A DNA stretch of 64,000 bases from positions 1,277,001-1,341,000 of the forward strand of contig NZ_CP012074.1 in assembly GCF_001262015.1 (NCBI RefSeq). Direction: 5' to 3'. The DNA comes from Prevotella fusca JCM 17724 (GTDB lineage: Bacteria > Bacteroidota > Bacteroidia > Bacteroidales > Bacteroidaceae). The notes beneath the pieces are model-generated. The model was not told the DNA's origin. It did no database searches and was given only the letters and a program-made list of their open reading frames with translations. Numbering within the stretch: the stretch's first letter is position 1; every line of letters starts with the position of its first letter. Below are positions 56,693 to 64,000 of this stretch, in pieces. The position numbers and the translations under genes were made by a program.

Positions 56693-56920
56693 CAAAGATA
56701 AAGACACCTATAAAAAGCAAGTTTACAACCAACAGAAAATCAATCAGTTATAACGTCGTGCAAGAAAAGGTGCTTAATTGGACTTCAAAAGGGCGTTAGT
56801 AACACGCCAAAAGAGCATCTTTTGAACCCTAACAGGGCGTCTTTTCAAAGCCAAAAGACCATGTATTGATTTCAAGATGTATGAAAAAGATTTACATCTA
56901 CCTGTAAGTAACGGAATAAA
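56693..56920 (+). repeat. Dispersed element, copy B, with five 22-bp units
   Basis: Homologue of 40822-41050 in the opposite orientation. The five units at 56765, 56787, 56809, 56831 and 56853 are exactly 22 bp each, starting AAAAGGTGC, AAAAGGGCG, AAAAGAGCAT, AACAGGGCG and AAAAGACCAT. Some units are dyads (GGCGT...ACGCC). It ends about 235 bp before the cytolysin-like gene. The rest of the 56542-57155 gap includes the palindrome GCTGTTAACAGC at 56924 and no gene. Confidence 0.9.
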
Positions 56921-57155
56921 GGAGCTGTTAACAGCCAACTTTCACATACTTATAGCACAGCCTTTTGGTCCATCTTAACCTTGTTTTAATACTTCAAAAA
57001 AAGACAAACATCACTTACGTGTACCAGAATGAATTATGTTAAAGAAATTTAATTACACTGACCTCGAGGCAAGGTTCTTCAAAAAACGCATTTAATAAGG
57101 TAAAACATACAATTAATAATATAGAAGTATAACTCTCAACTAATCAACAAACAAA

Positions 57156-58709
57156 ATGAAGAAATTAAAGTTAAGAAAAGAACTAATGCTTATGTTCCCC
57201 ATCCTCTTGGGCGCATGTACCAATGACAAAGACGGAGATTTGGGAACAAACACGGGAAATGGAGCTTTCCCAACAGCAATCAATTCGTATGTTCATTCCA
57301 TGCCTTCGGTAAAACAGATAGAACCTTTCGCTGAGAGAAAAGCCGGTGAAGCGAAGACAATCTCTCTCATATCTCCACTTGCAAGTACAAGAGCAGGAGC
57401 TACAAAGGAATTCTACGAGCAGGCAAAAGAGTTTGAGGAACAGCTTCTCTTCTCAGATGATAAAAACGTTTTCTATCCAGGCGCACTGCTTCGGGCGAAG
57501 AGTGTGGTTGAAGGAGAGTACGACCCTATTGAGGCAGAACGTGCTCCGATAGTCCTTTCCACTGATCTTCCCGGCAGTTCTGACCCAACAGTCAGGATAG
57601 AGAACCCCACCCTTTCAGGCGTGAGAAAAGGAATCAACGAGTTACTTAGCCGTGGCTTCAACGCTCCTGCAGCCAACCTCACCTATTCAATTGAGGAAGT
57701 TTACGACAAAGCACACCTCAAAATGGCAATGGGCGGCAACTACAAGGGTGCTGCTAACACTGTGGAGGCAAGTGCTGGATTCAGCTTTGACAAGGAAAAG
57801 AACCGTTTTCTTGTGAAAGTGCAGCAGGTATTCTATGAGCTTAGCATTGACCTTCCTAAAAAGCCATCCGACCTTTTTGCCAAGGAATTTGACTACAAGA
57901 AAGAGTTTGGAAACGAGAAGCCGTTATTTGTTTCTTCTGTAAAATACGGACGAATTCTCCTCTTGGGTATTGAGACGAACATGACTAAGAAAGAGGCTGA
58001 AGCAAAGCTACAAGCGTCTGTGCTGGGTGGAAAGATTGGCGCAAACGCAGAGGCTGCTTATCAGGACCTGCTGAAAGAGTCAACTATCAAGGGACGTGTC
58101 CTTGGTGGTGATGCCAAACTTGGTGCGCTGGCAGCCATCAATCTGGAGGATGTTAAGAAGTTCATCGGCGAAGGTGCACGCCTGAGTACTGAAAATCCCG
58201 GTGCTCCGATTGCCTACAAGCTGAAGGAACTCGGAACCAACCGTACATTCAAGACGGTAATTTATTCCAAATACACCAAGAATGACCCTTATGCAGGTGA
58301 GTTCTCACATATCAGCTTCGACCTGATTGTTTTGGACGAACTGAAATCATTGTCAGGTCAGAAACTCGATGCAGGAAGGGGCTTCATACAGTTTGGCAAT
58401 GATGCTAAGCAGCGGACAGAATTCTTCTTCGACCGTTGGAGCAGACGCATACGCCACAATTTCCCGAACTACAAAAGCGGAGAAAAGATCCTTGTCGTAT
58501 TTGAAAGAGGAAAAAGGAGTGATGGTTTCAAGGAAAAATACACCTTTGAAGTTCCTCTGTTCGAGACCCTGGTGAGAGAAGGAAAGAAACTGGGACAAGG
58601 AGGCGTAAACAAACTTTACGACACAGCGAAGAATCCTCTGAACCTGCGTGACACGACAGGAGATGTGACATTGACCTTCGGAATAGAGAATCTGAAGTTC
58701 CACAAGTAA
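57156..58709 (+). CDS. Cholesterol-dependent-cytolysin-like (thiol-activated cytolysin family) lipoprotein
   Basis: 517 residues. A lipoprotein signal ends LLGAC (Cys21, the only cysteine), followed by TNDKDGD, an acidic stretch like the Bacteroidetes surface-export signal. Family matches run in order: NVFYPGALLRAKSVVE (about 104-119), VLSTDLPGS, VQQVFYELSIDLPKKPSDLF, SSVKYGRILL (260-269), RVLGGDAKLGAL with the Gly-Gly hinge pair 317-318, and NPGAPIAYKLKEL. These correspond to domains 1-3 of pore-forming cytolysins. The last 130 residues replace domain 4 and lack the Trp-rich undecapeptide, so cholesterol binding is unlikely. It stands alone. Confidence 0.88.
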   Translation: MKKLKLRKELMLMFPILLGACTNDKDGDLGTNTGNGAFPTAINSYVHSMPSVKQIEPFAERKAGEAKTISLISPLASTRAGATKEFYEQAKEFEEQLLFSDDKNVFYPGALLRAKSVVEGEYDPIEAERAPIVLSTDLPGSSDPTVRIENPTLSGVRKGINELLSRGFNAPAANLTYSIEEVYDKAHLKMAMGGNYKGAANTVEASAGFSFDKEKNRFLVKVQQVFYELSIDLPKKPSDLFAKEFDYKKEFGNEKPLFVSSVKYGRILLLGIETNMTKKEAEAKLQASVLGGKIGANAEAAYQDLLKESTIKGRVLGGDAKLGALAAINLEDVKKFIGEGARLSTENPGAPIAYKLKELGTNRTFKTVIYSKYTKNDPYAGEFSHISFDLIVLDELKSLSGQKLDAGRGFIQFGNDAKQRTEFFFDRWSRRIRHNFPNYKSGEKILVVFERGKRSDGFKEKYTFEVPLFETLVREGKKLGQGGVNKLYDTAKNPLNLRDTTGDVTLTFGIENLKFHK

Positions 58710-58721
58710 ACTATCTTCCAT

Positions 58722-58752
58722 ACAGACTGCTGTCAAAACATCAGCAGTCTGT
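58722..58752. repeat. Perfect hairpin after the cytolysin-like gene
   Basis: ACAGACTGCTG / CAGCAGTCTGT, 11-base arms, nine-base loop, no T-run. It begins 13 bp after the stop codon. Confidence 0.8.
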
Positions 58753-58847
58753 AACCAAACTGAATGAAAGACCATAAAACCGCTGCGGGGATATGGATGT
58801 ATATACATTTTCCCATCCAAGGTTTTACATTCATTGTTTTCTCTTTG

Positions 58848-58886
58848 AAAAGAATCTGGCAAAACGCCAGGTTCTTTTATTTTTTC
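58848..58886 (+). terminator. Terminator of the cytolysin-like gene
   Basis: AAAAGAATCTGGC / GCCAGGTTCTTTT, 13-base arms with one G-T pair, loop AAAAC, followed by ATTTTTTCC. About 140 bp after the stop. Confidence 0.8.
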
Positions 58887-59160
58887 CTTTTCTTCATACT
58901 GCTTTCTGGTATAAACTAAAAATAAGAATGGACACATTACTGACGTGATAGTTCACCAGCTCTTTTATCTCTTTCTTTATTCTAAAAAGAATTTTCGCCA
59001 TCATCTATCCTTTCTACAGGCTCTCAAACTTCATAAGTAGGTAGATAAGATAAGTAGGGAATAAGATAAAAGATACAACGATTGAAAGTAAAAAGAGTAG
59101 CTCATAAGACAGAAAAAACACAGCAAAACAGTTCTTATAGATGTCAAGTTATAATTTCTT

Positions 59161-59248
59161 TTCATGAAAAGAAATATTTTTCTTCATGAACATAAATATT
59201 TATTTTCATGAAAATAAATATTTATCATCGTGAAAAGAATTTGATAAT
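59161..59248. repeat. 22-bp palindromic array, TTCATGAA family, between convergent genes
   Basis: Cores at 59161, 59183 and 59205 (TTCATGAA) and 59227 (ATCGTGAA), exact 22-bp period. Spacers ATAAATATTTAT are dyads as well. It is the best-conserved copy. The rest of the 58890-59420 interval shows no gene. Confidence 0.9.
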
Positions 59249-59420
59249 GTCAGTGTATTGGATAAGATGGGGAAGCTGCTGGCGTGTTAAAGATATACTT
59301 TTGCTAAAGAGAAAAGCATAAGAAAAATAGGAAGAAAACCGAAAAAGGGCACATGGACTCCTGCTCAAGGAGACACATGCACCCATAATAATTATTATAT
59401 GTCAGTTTGAAATTCTGTTC

Positions 59421-59789
59421 TTATTTTGAACGCCAAAGACCATGGAGGTTGCAGTATTCACGTGCATAAACCTCAGTTGCATCAGTCTTGAACTCAGCTA
59501 CCGGACGGTCTGTCGGCTCGAGATACTTACGGAGAACCTCGTTGTTATTGGTTACTAACTCAATCCAAAGGATAGAGTGAGCCTCAGTCATCGGGTGCTC
59601 AACCTCACCTACGGTTACACGGTAGCCACCTTCAATTTTCTCAACAACTGGCACGTGCTTCTCTGTTGCAGCGTCAGTAGTATTTTCAACTACGTGCTCC
59701 ATCTTTCCTACTCCACATTCACCGCCTACCAATACCTCAACGATGTTACCACACTCTGCGCACTTATATAATTCGTTTCTTTTTGCCAT
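59421..59789 (-). CDS. Desulfoferrodoxin-type superoxide reductase with atypical centre I
   Basis: Reduces superoxide to peroxide without making oxygen, protecting anaerobes. Centre II ligands are complete: EKHVP, GEVEHPM, EAHSILW and the C-terminal CNLHGLW. The N-terminal desulforedoxin-like domain ([22 protein letters not shown]) has Cys10, Cys13 and Cys25 but lacks the adjacent pair CC normally present, so the second iron site is three-Cys or lost. 122 residues, slightly short. It has its own promoter. Confidence 0.9.
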   Translation of the reverse strand: MAKRNELYKCAECGNIVEVLVGGECGVGKMEHVVENTTDAATEKHVPVVEKIEGGYRVTVGEVEHPMTEAHSILWIELVTNNNEVLRKYLEPTDRPVAEFKTDATEVYAREYCNLHGLWRSK

Positions 59790-59817
59790 AATAAATTAAT
59801 TCTTAATGTTGTGAGTG

Positions 59818-59849
59818 CAAAGATAGAATTATTTTCCGAAAGAAACAAG
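59818..59849 (-). promoter_or_regulatory. Desulfoferrodoxin promoter
   Basis: Minus strand: TTG, 20 bp, TATCTTTG (59825-59818), about 30 bp before the start. Confidence 0.65.
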
Positions 59850-59907
59850 CCTTATACTTGTAATTATTACAGTTTTTACATTCTTTAATACATCCTTCAT
59901 GATATAA

Positions 59908-59943
59908 AGAGAAAGGCGGACAGAATTCTGCCCGCCTTTCTCT
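59908..59943 (-). terminator. Terminator of the starch-locus operon
   Basis: Arms AGAGAAAGGCGG / CCGCCTTTCTCT enclose the palindrome CAGAATTCTG; on the minus strand TTTAT follows. It lies about 70 bp past the amylase stop. Confidence 0.75.
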
Positions 59944-60014
59944 TTAGTCTATCAAAGTTATTATTTGAGTAGTAGAATATCCTTGAGACATGCAGCACAG
60001 GGCTGCGCATCGCC

Positions 60015-62039
60015 TTATCTGATAATGATTTTCCTGCCTGCGTGGATATATACCCCACGCTGCACAGGCTTACCGCTGAGTCGCTGACCAGAGAGTGTGT
60101 AATAATACCTGTCGGCCGTACGGAGCTTTGAATCAGTCTCAACGCCTTCAATACCTGTTGCTTCAGTTACATCCCTGACCGTAAATTTCCCGTTCTCTTT
60201 TGCAGACGAAACAATAAAATAAGATGTCCGCTTCACACGCTCTACATCCAAAGACTGATTGGCACCTGCATTTGCTGCCGTACCTATGCTGAACACGAAG
60301 TTCACATAGTCATCAGCATTATTGAGTGTATAATCCTTATAGAACCAGGTCTTGCCGTTTACGGATACTGTCGCAGTAACCTTATCGCCGGGCCATGCTG
60401 TACCAGTATGCGTACCGCCCCATGAGTGATAGTTCACGTATGACTTCCAATTCACCTCATCAGTATTCACATAGACACGAATCGTCTCTGGCGTGTAAGG
60501 AGCTGCAGCAGCTATCTTATAGCTGCGAGTGATAACCTTACCCACGACACCATTGACCAGCAATGCCACCTTCAAAGTTGTTTCTCCCTCAGGGAGGGTT
60601 ATCTCCGTACCCGAAGCCACCTGTGTGCTGCTTGCCGCAGGTGTTGTGCCATTCGTTGTATAAACAAGTTTAGCCCCAGCATTGGTAGATACAGCAGTTA
60701 GTTTAACCTTTAAATTCTCACCTTCATACGCTCCACTCGCCTTATCAACCCAAGCCGTCTCTGCATCTGAAGCAAGATAATAAGCATAGTGATAGCCACT
60801 CAACAACTTTGTATAACGTGAAGTCGGAACTGCCAGTTGGTTTGCGTTGCTACCCACAACCACCAGCAGCTTGCCGTTCGTACCCGTAACAACATTCGCA
60901 TAATAGCCAGCAGAAGAACGATAGTTCTGATAACTGCTCGTATTCGTTACACCAGCCAGCTTACGGGCATCAATCATTGCCTTTATCTCCTTTGGATAGG
61001 CAAGGTAATGGGTATAGAACACACAAGGCGTTCCAGGCATTGCCAACAAGTAGGCATTGGCTGCAAGTGTATCCCTGCGGATAGGGTCAGGAGTGTAACC
61101 ATTGGTCGTTCCTCTGTCCTGTACATCGTGATTCTCAACAAAGGTAACGGCATACTGCTTATAAGCACCATTATCAACATTGATGCCTGTAGTATTGGAT
61201 TCGTTGAGCATACTCCAGTTATTCTGATTGATGGCATCACGAACAGTATAACGGAAAGCAAAGTCGAAGGCAGCACTCTTCTTACCTGTAGCATCTATCC
61301 ATCCCTTTACATTATTCGCATTGCCGTCCCAGTACTCGCCGACAGAGTATTTCACGTTGGCTGCAGTATTATAATCACCCACATGATAAGCGCCAAATCC
61401 CTTCACCATATCATAACGGAAACCAGCATAACCAAGGTCATTGAGCAGGTAATCCTCGTATGCCTTCACAATGTTCTGCACGTTAGTGCTCTTGTGGTCA
61501 AGGTCACGCATGCCTCCCCAACCTTCTCCCTCGTCATTGTTCTTACTGAGCTGAACACCTATCCGGGACGCTTCTGCAGCCGCTGCACCATTGTCATCAT
61601 TAGCGCAAACATCCGTCGACAGGTTCTGATAAGTCACACCCTTATACTCTTCAGCAGGGAAACCAAACCATCCATTGTTCGTTCCATGATGGTTGATAAC
61701 CACATCGGCAATCGTGCCGACCTGCTTGTTCTTGAAAGTAGTTATCATGCTTCTCAACTGCGCTTCCGTACCAAACGTAGAGTTCTGATTGAAGTAATAG
61801 AGCGGGTCATAGCCCATTGACTTCGTTGCGGCGGCTTTACCACTCTGCGGAACCCATACAAGGTCAAAGTAGCCGGAGAAGTCATCGGCTTTCTTTTCCA
61901 ATACTGTCCACTGGGACGCATCGAATGAATCCCAATAAAAACCTTGCAGCATCACACCGCCATAACCAGCAGGCCAGCCCTGTGCCATAGTGCAGAGGGA
62001 GAGTCCTAAGGCATATAAAAACACGAGTTTACGTTTCAT
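60015..62039 (-). CDS. Secreted alpha-amylase, GH13 family
   Basis: Starch hydrolase of 674 residues. Signal peptide (LVFLYALGLSLCTMA), barrel with VADVVINHHG-type DVVINHHG, catalytic nucleophile Asp in GFRYDMVKG, acid/base Glu in SVGEYWDG and the third Asp in FVENHDVQ. After the barrel come a small beta domain and carbohydrate-binding or chitobiase-like modules. The C terminus (YYYTLSGQRLSGKPVQRGVYIHAGRKIIIR) is typical of Prevotella secretion-signal tails. It ends an operon of starch-binding proteins. Confidence 0.93.
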   Translation of the reverse strand: MKRKLVFLYALGLSLCTMAQGWPAGYGGVMLQGFYWDSFDASQWTVLEKKADDFSGYFDLVWVPQSGKAAATKSMGYDPLYYFNQNSTFGTEAQLRSMITTFKNKQVGTIADVVINHHGTNNGWFGFPAEEYKGVTYQNLSTDVCANDDNGAAAAEASRIGVQLSKNNDEGEGWGGMRDLDHKSTNVQNIVKAYEDYLLNDLGYAGFRYDMVKGFGAYHVGDYNTAANVKYSVGEYWDGNANNVKGWIDATGKKSAAFDFAFRYTVRDAINQNNWSMLNESNTTGINVDNGAYKQYAVTFVENHDVQDRGTTNGYTPDPIRRDTLAANAYLLAMPGTPCVFYTHYLAYPKEIKAMIDARKLAGVTNTSSYQNYRSSAGYYANVVTGTNGKLLVVVGSNANQLAVPTSRYTKLLSGYHYAYYLASDAETAWVDKASGAYEGENLKVKLTAVSTNAGAKLVYTTNGTTPAASSTQVASGTEITLPEGETTLKVALLVNGVVGKVITRSYKIAAAAPYTPETIRVYVNTDEVNWKSYVNYHSWGGTHTGTAWPGDKVTATVSVNGKTWFYKDYTLNNADDYVNFVFSIGTAANAGANQSLDVERVKRTSYFIVSSAKENGKFTVRDVTEATGIEGVETDSKLRTADRYYYTLSGQRLSGKPVQRGVYIHAGRKIIIR

Positions 62040-62076
62040 ATAGATTTCTTTTTTAGTCTTTTACAGTCTATGCTTG

Positions 62077-62084
62077 CAAAGATA
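62077..62084 (-). promoter_or_regulatory. Amylase promoter -7 element
   Basis: TATCTTTG on the minus strand, about 40 bp before the amylase start; it may add internal transcription to the starch locus. Confidence 0.45.
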
Positions 62085-62276
62085 GTAATTAAACAAACAC
62101 AAGACCTGTAATGAACTGAGTATCTGCATTATTTACAGTGCAATCGTTTGCACGCACAATAAAGAAAAGGGAAAGATGCTCCCCTGCAATTCCTTCGCCT
62201 TGCTGTCAGTACAAAAAGAAAGGGTGTGTCGGACTTTACGCCGGCACACCCTCGTCATTTAATTTAGTTTCAGTAT

Positions 62277-63284
62277 TTACGGAGCTACTTCCATTGTGCA
62301 AGAAGACTTCGTATCACACAAGAGATAGAGCTTGATGTTGTACTTACCAGCAGCAACCTTAATGTTATCACCCTTGTAAGTGATATCAGCTAACGAGCCA
62401 CCCCAGTCTAATTCCCAGGCGTTGTTGGCACGGAACTTCATCTCGCCTTCGGTCAGTGTGATGCCCTTAATCTCCCAACACTTCTCTGCAGCATTGTAGG
62501 TCATTGCCTGATCGCTGTCCCATCCGCCTGCTGTTGCAGAACCGATGACACCGACACGGTTAATAGCAGTATAGGTAAGTGCCTGTGATGTGAGGTCAAC
62601 ATCAACCTTATAGAAGCCTGCTGGTTCAGTCATCACGATGTTGCTACCTTTCTCTACGAGACCTGTACCATAGTCAGTACCGTTCCAGTCCTGCTGGGTT
62701 GCGAACTTAAAGCCATTCTGGTTGAGATACATAAAGCCAGTGTACTTGCCGTCACCAGCTGCGCTATAAAGCGGATTGCTGAACGACCAGCCGTTAGCAT
62801 CGCCTGACATGTAAAGATACTGCGTGAAAGCTGGTGCAACACAGGTCACACTTGCAGTAACATTCTGTGTAAGGCTGAAGCCCTCACCACGAACCAGTTT
62901 CACCTTGTCCGTCACAGTCACTGCCACCTTATGCAGGTCGCCATTCTTGCCATAAAGGTTCTCTACGGCAGAAACAAGTTCTGTACTCTTCACCTTACCG
63001 CTCTCACTTGCATTGAGTGTTGCCGTCTTGCCGTTATAAGTAAGCAAAGCGGTCAACGACTGAGAAGCAACAGGATGTGTTGAAACCACCTTCGGAACAA
63101 ACAGCTGGACAGAGTCAGCTGTCACCGTATTGAAGTCGATGGCAGATGCTTCACCTACAGTCAACGTCACCGTACTGGTAGTCTCTGCGCTGTTACTCTG
63201 TGGAGCAGACCATGCTTCATATTCATCGCTACCGCAGGACGCAAGGAGCAATGCGGCACTTGCCATGATTAATAATTTCTTCAT
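62277..63284 (-). CDS. SusE/SusF-like starch-binding outer-membrane lipoprotein
   Basis: Lipoprotein of about 335 residues. Start 63284 gives MKKLLIMASAALLLASC; the 24 residues upstream are unlikely. The residues after Cys (GSDEYEAW) are acidic, suggesting surface location. An Ig-like N-terminal domain (DUF5019/SusE type) precedes two starch-binding modules, each with Trp-rich strands (ANGWSFSNPLY...FKFATQQDWNGTDYG and GGWDSDQAMTYN...KFRANNAWELDWGG). It should hold starch at the cell surface for the amylase encoded downstream. Confidence 0.88.
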   Translation of the reverse strand: MKKLLIMASAALLLASCGSDEYEAWSAPQSNSAETTSTVTLTVGEASAIDFNTVTADSVQLFVPKVVSTHPVASQSLTALLTYNGKTATLNASESGKVKSTELVSAVENLYGKNGDLHKVAVTVTDKVKLVRGEGFSLTQNVTASVTCVAPAFTQYLYMSGDANGWSFSNPLYSAAGDGKYTGFMYLNQNGFKFATQQDWNGTDYGTGLVEKGSNIVMTEPAGFYKVDVDLTSQALTYTAINRVGVIGSATAGGWDSDQAMTYNAAEKCWEIKGITLTEGEMKFRANNAWELDWGGSLADITYKGDNIKVAAGKYNIKLYLLCDTKSSCTMEVAP

Positions 63285-63366
63285 TTCGATTCTTCTTGTT
63301 ATGTGATGAGGGTGTGCCATGCTGGTTGTGCCTGCTGACACACCCTCTATAATCATCTTTAATAAA

Positions 63367-64000
63367 TTACTGCTTTACGAAAGAGTACTGTCCAGTGATG
63401 TCGTTGAAGTAAACAACGTAGGTACCCTTGCCATTGCGGACGTTCTTTCCACCCTTGGCAGCAACGCCGTATGGGAATGCTTCAGAACCCCAGTTTGCAT
63501 CCCAAGCACCGTTAGCAGCGAACTTGCAGCCCTCACCATCAGCACCAGTAGACTTCTCGTCGAAGGTTACGGTAGCCTTCCAGTCGTGGTTCTCAACAAC
63601 CGTAGTCTGGGCAGCCAGTGGTGTACCGCCGGCAGCGTTCCAGCCATCATGCTTGCCAGGCAGAGCCATGGAAGCATAGACTTCAGGTGCAGCACCCGTA
63701 TAAGCCTCTATCTTCAGCTTCGTATTCTTGGTATCGAAGGTGATTGTATAATAGCCAGCTGTCGGCACAACGATATCGGAAGAACCACCGTTATTATATA
63801 CAAATTCTCCGAAACTTGCGCCCTGACCGACCTGACCGTCATCCCAGTTTGAAGGATTCTTCTTCAGCTTGAAGCCGGTTGTTGACAGATAACCCGTCCA
63901 GGAGATGACACCCTTACCGGTCTTCTTGTCATACTCCTGACCTTCCATCGGCAGCAATGGAACTACCTGACTGTCGCCCCAAGAGCCGTCTCCGAATGAT
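63367..64000 (-). CDS. SusE/SusF-like starch-binding protein, N terminus beyond the window
   Basis: The frame stays open to the right edge (SFGDGSWGDSQVVPLLPMEG), so the Met at 63957 is internal. The visible 211 residues hold two modules like those of the neighbouring gene: GVISWTGYLSTTGFKLKKNPSNWDDG... and a module with KHDGWNAAGGTPL, EGCKFAANGAWDANWGSEAFPYG. The pattern matches SusE/F tandem starch-binding domains. susC and susD partners are expected further right. Confidence 0.85.
   Translation of the reverse strand, partial: SFGDGSWGDSQVVPLLPMEGQEYDKKTGKGVISWTGYLSTTGFKLKKNPSNWDDGQVGQGASFGEFVYNNGGSSDIVVPTAGYYTITFDTKNTKLKIEAYTGAAPEVYASMALPGKHDGWNAAGGTPLAAQTTVVENHDWKATVTFDEKSTGADGEGCKFAANGAWDANWGSEAFPYGVAAKGGKNVRNGKGTYVVYFNDITGQYSFVKQ

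Noticed and set aside
56765-56874. Regular 22-bp arrays considered as CRISPR arrays
   Set aside because: Units abut without unique spacers, repeats are not identical, and no cas genes are present.
56433-59420. Search for a duplicated tRNA-Asn 3' end as an attachment site
   Set aside because: No second copy of GGTTCAAGCCCATCCTGGAG was found by eye before the desulfoferrodoxin gene.
60837-61820. 327-residue open frame opposite the amylase
   Set aside because: Antisense to conserved catalytic motifs of GH13; no independent support.

Overview
The window looks like a chromosomal segment of a Prevotella-type Bacteroidetes. I infer this from the Bacteroidetes promoter core (TTTG, about 20 bp, TAnnTTTG) seen before many genes, SusC/SusD pairs, SusE/F-type starch-binding lipoproteins, MraY with a family-specific insertion, lipoproteins with acidic residues after the lipid cysteine, and a secreted amylase ending in a Prevotella-style sorting tail. 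No IS element, phage or CRISPR array is visible.

Layout. 1-14.6 kb: a co-directional division and cell-wall (dcw) cluster, (ftsL)-ftsI-murE-mraY-murD-ftsW-murG-murC-ftsQ-ftsA-ftsZ, closed by a terminator. 14.7-24.4 kb: housekeeping genes (yeiH-type transporter, recO, tRNA-Glu with rpsT, gyrB, an AraC regulator, a DUF3109 protein, two tandem ung paralogues) and a small secreted Cys/Lys-rich protein. 24.5-34.1 kb: gpmI, two secreted TonB-C-terminal-domain proteins, a TPR membrane regulator, a GH36 alpha-galactosidase, an SGNH esterase and a WYL regulator. 34.2-40.1 kb: a SusC-SusD-lipoprotein outer-membrane uptake operon. 41.4-48 kb: rnhB and the sufB-(unknown)-sufC-sufD-sufS Fe-S assembly operon. 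48.3-53.1 kb: rimP-nusA-infB. 53.2-56.2 kb: a small bicistron with a DUF2335 protein, then an S41 protease. 56.4-59.8 kb: tRNA-Asn, a cholesterol-dependent-cytolysin-like lipoprotein standing alone among repeats, and a desulfoferrodoxin. 60-64 kb: a starch locus (GH13 amylase and two SusE/F-like proteins, the last cut by the window end).

The most unusual signal is not a gene. At least ten intergenic sites carry short arrays of three to five units with a period of 22 bp. There are three sequence families: a TTCATGAA/ATAAATATTTAT family, a GTGC...GCAC family, and a five-unit block inside a dispersed element of about 230 bp. Most units have dyad symmetry, and neighbouring units can pair into hairpins. 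Some arrays sit where a terminator is expected and others do not. The second notable item is the surface-type lipoprotein of the thiol-activated cytolysin family next to tRNA-Asn.
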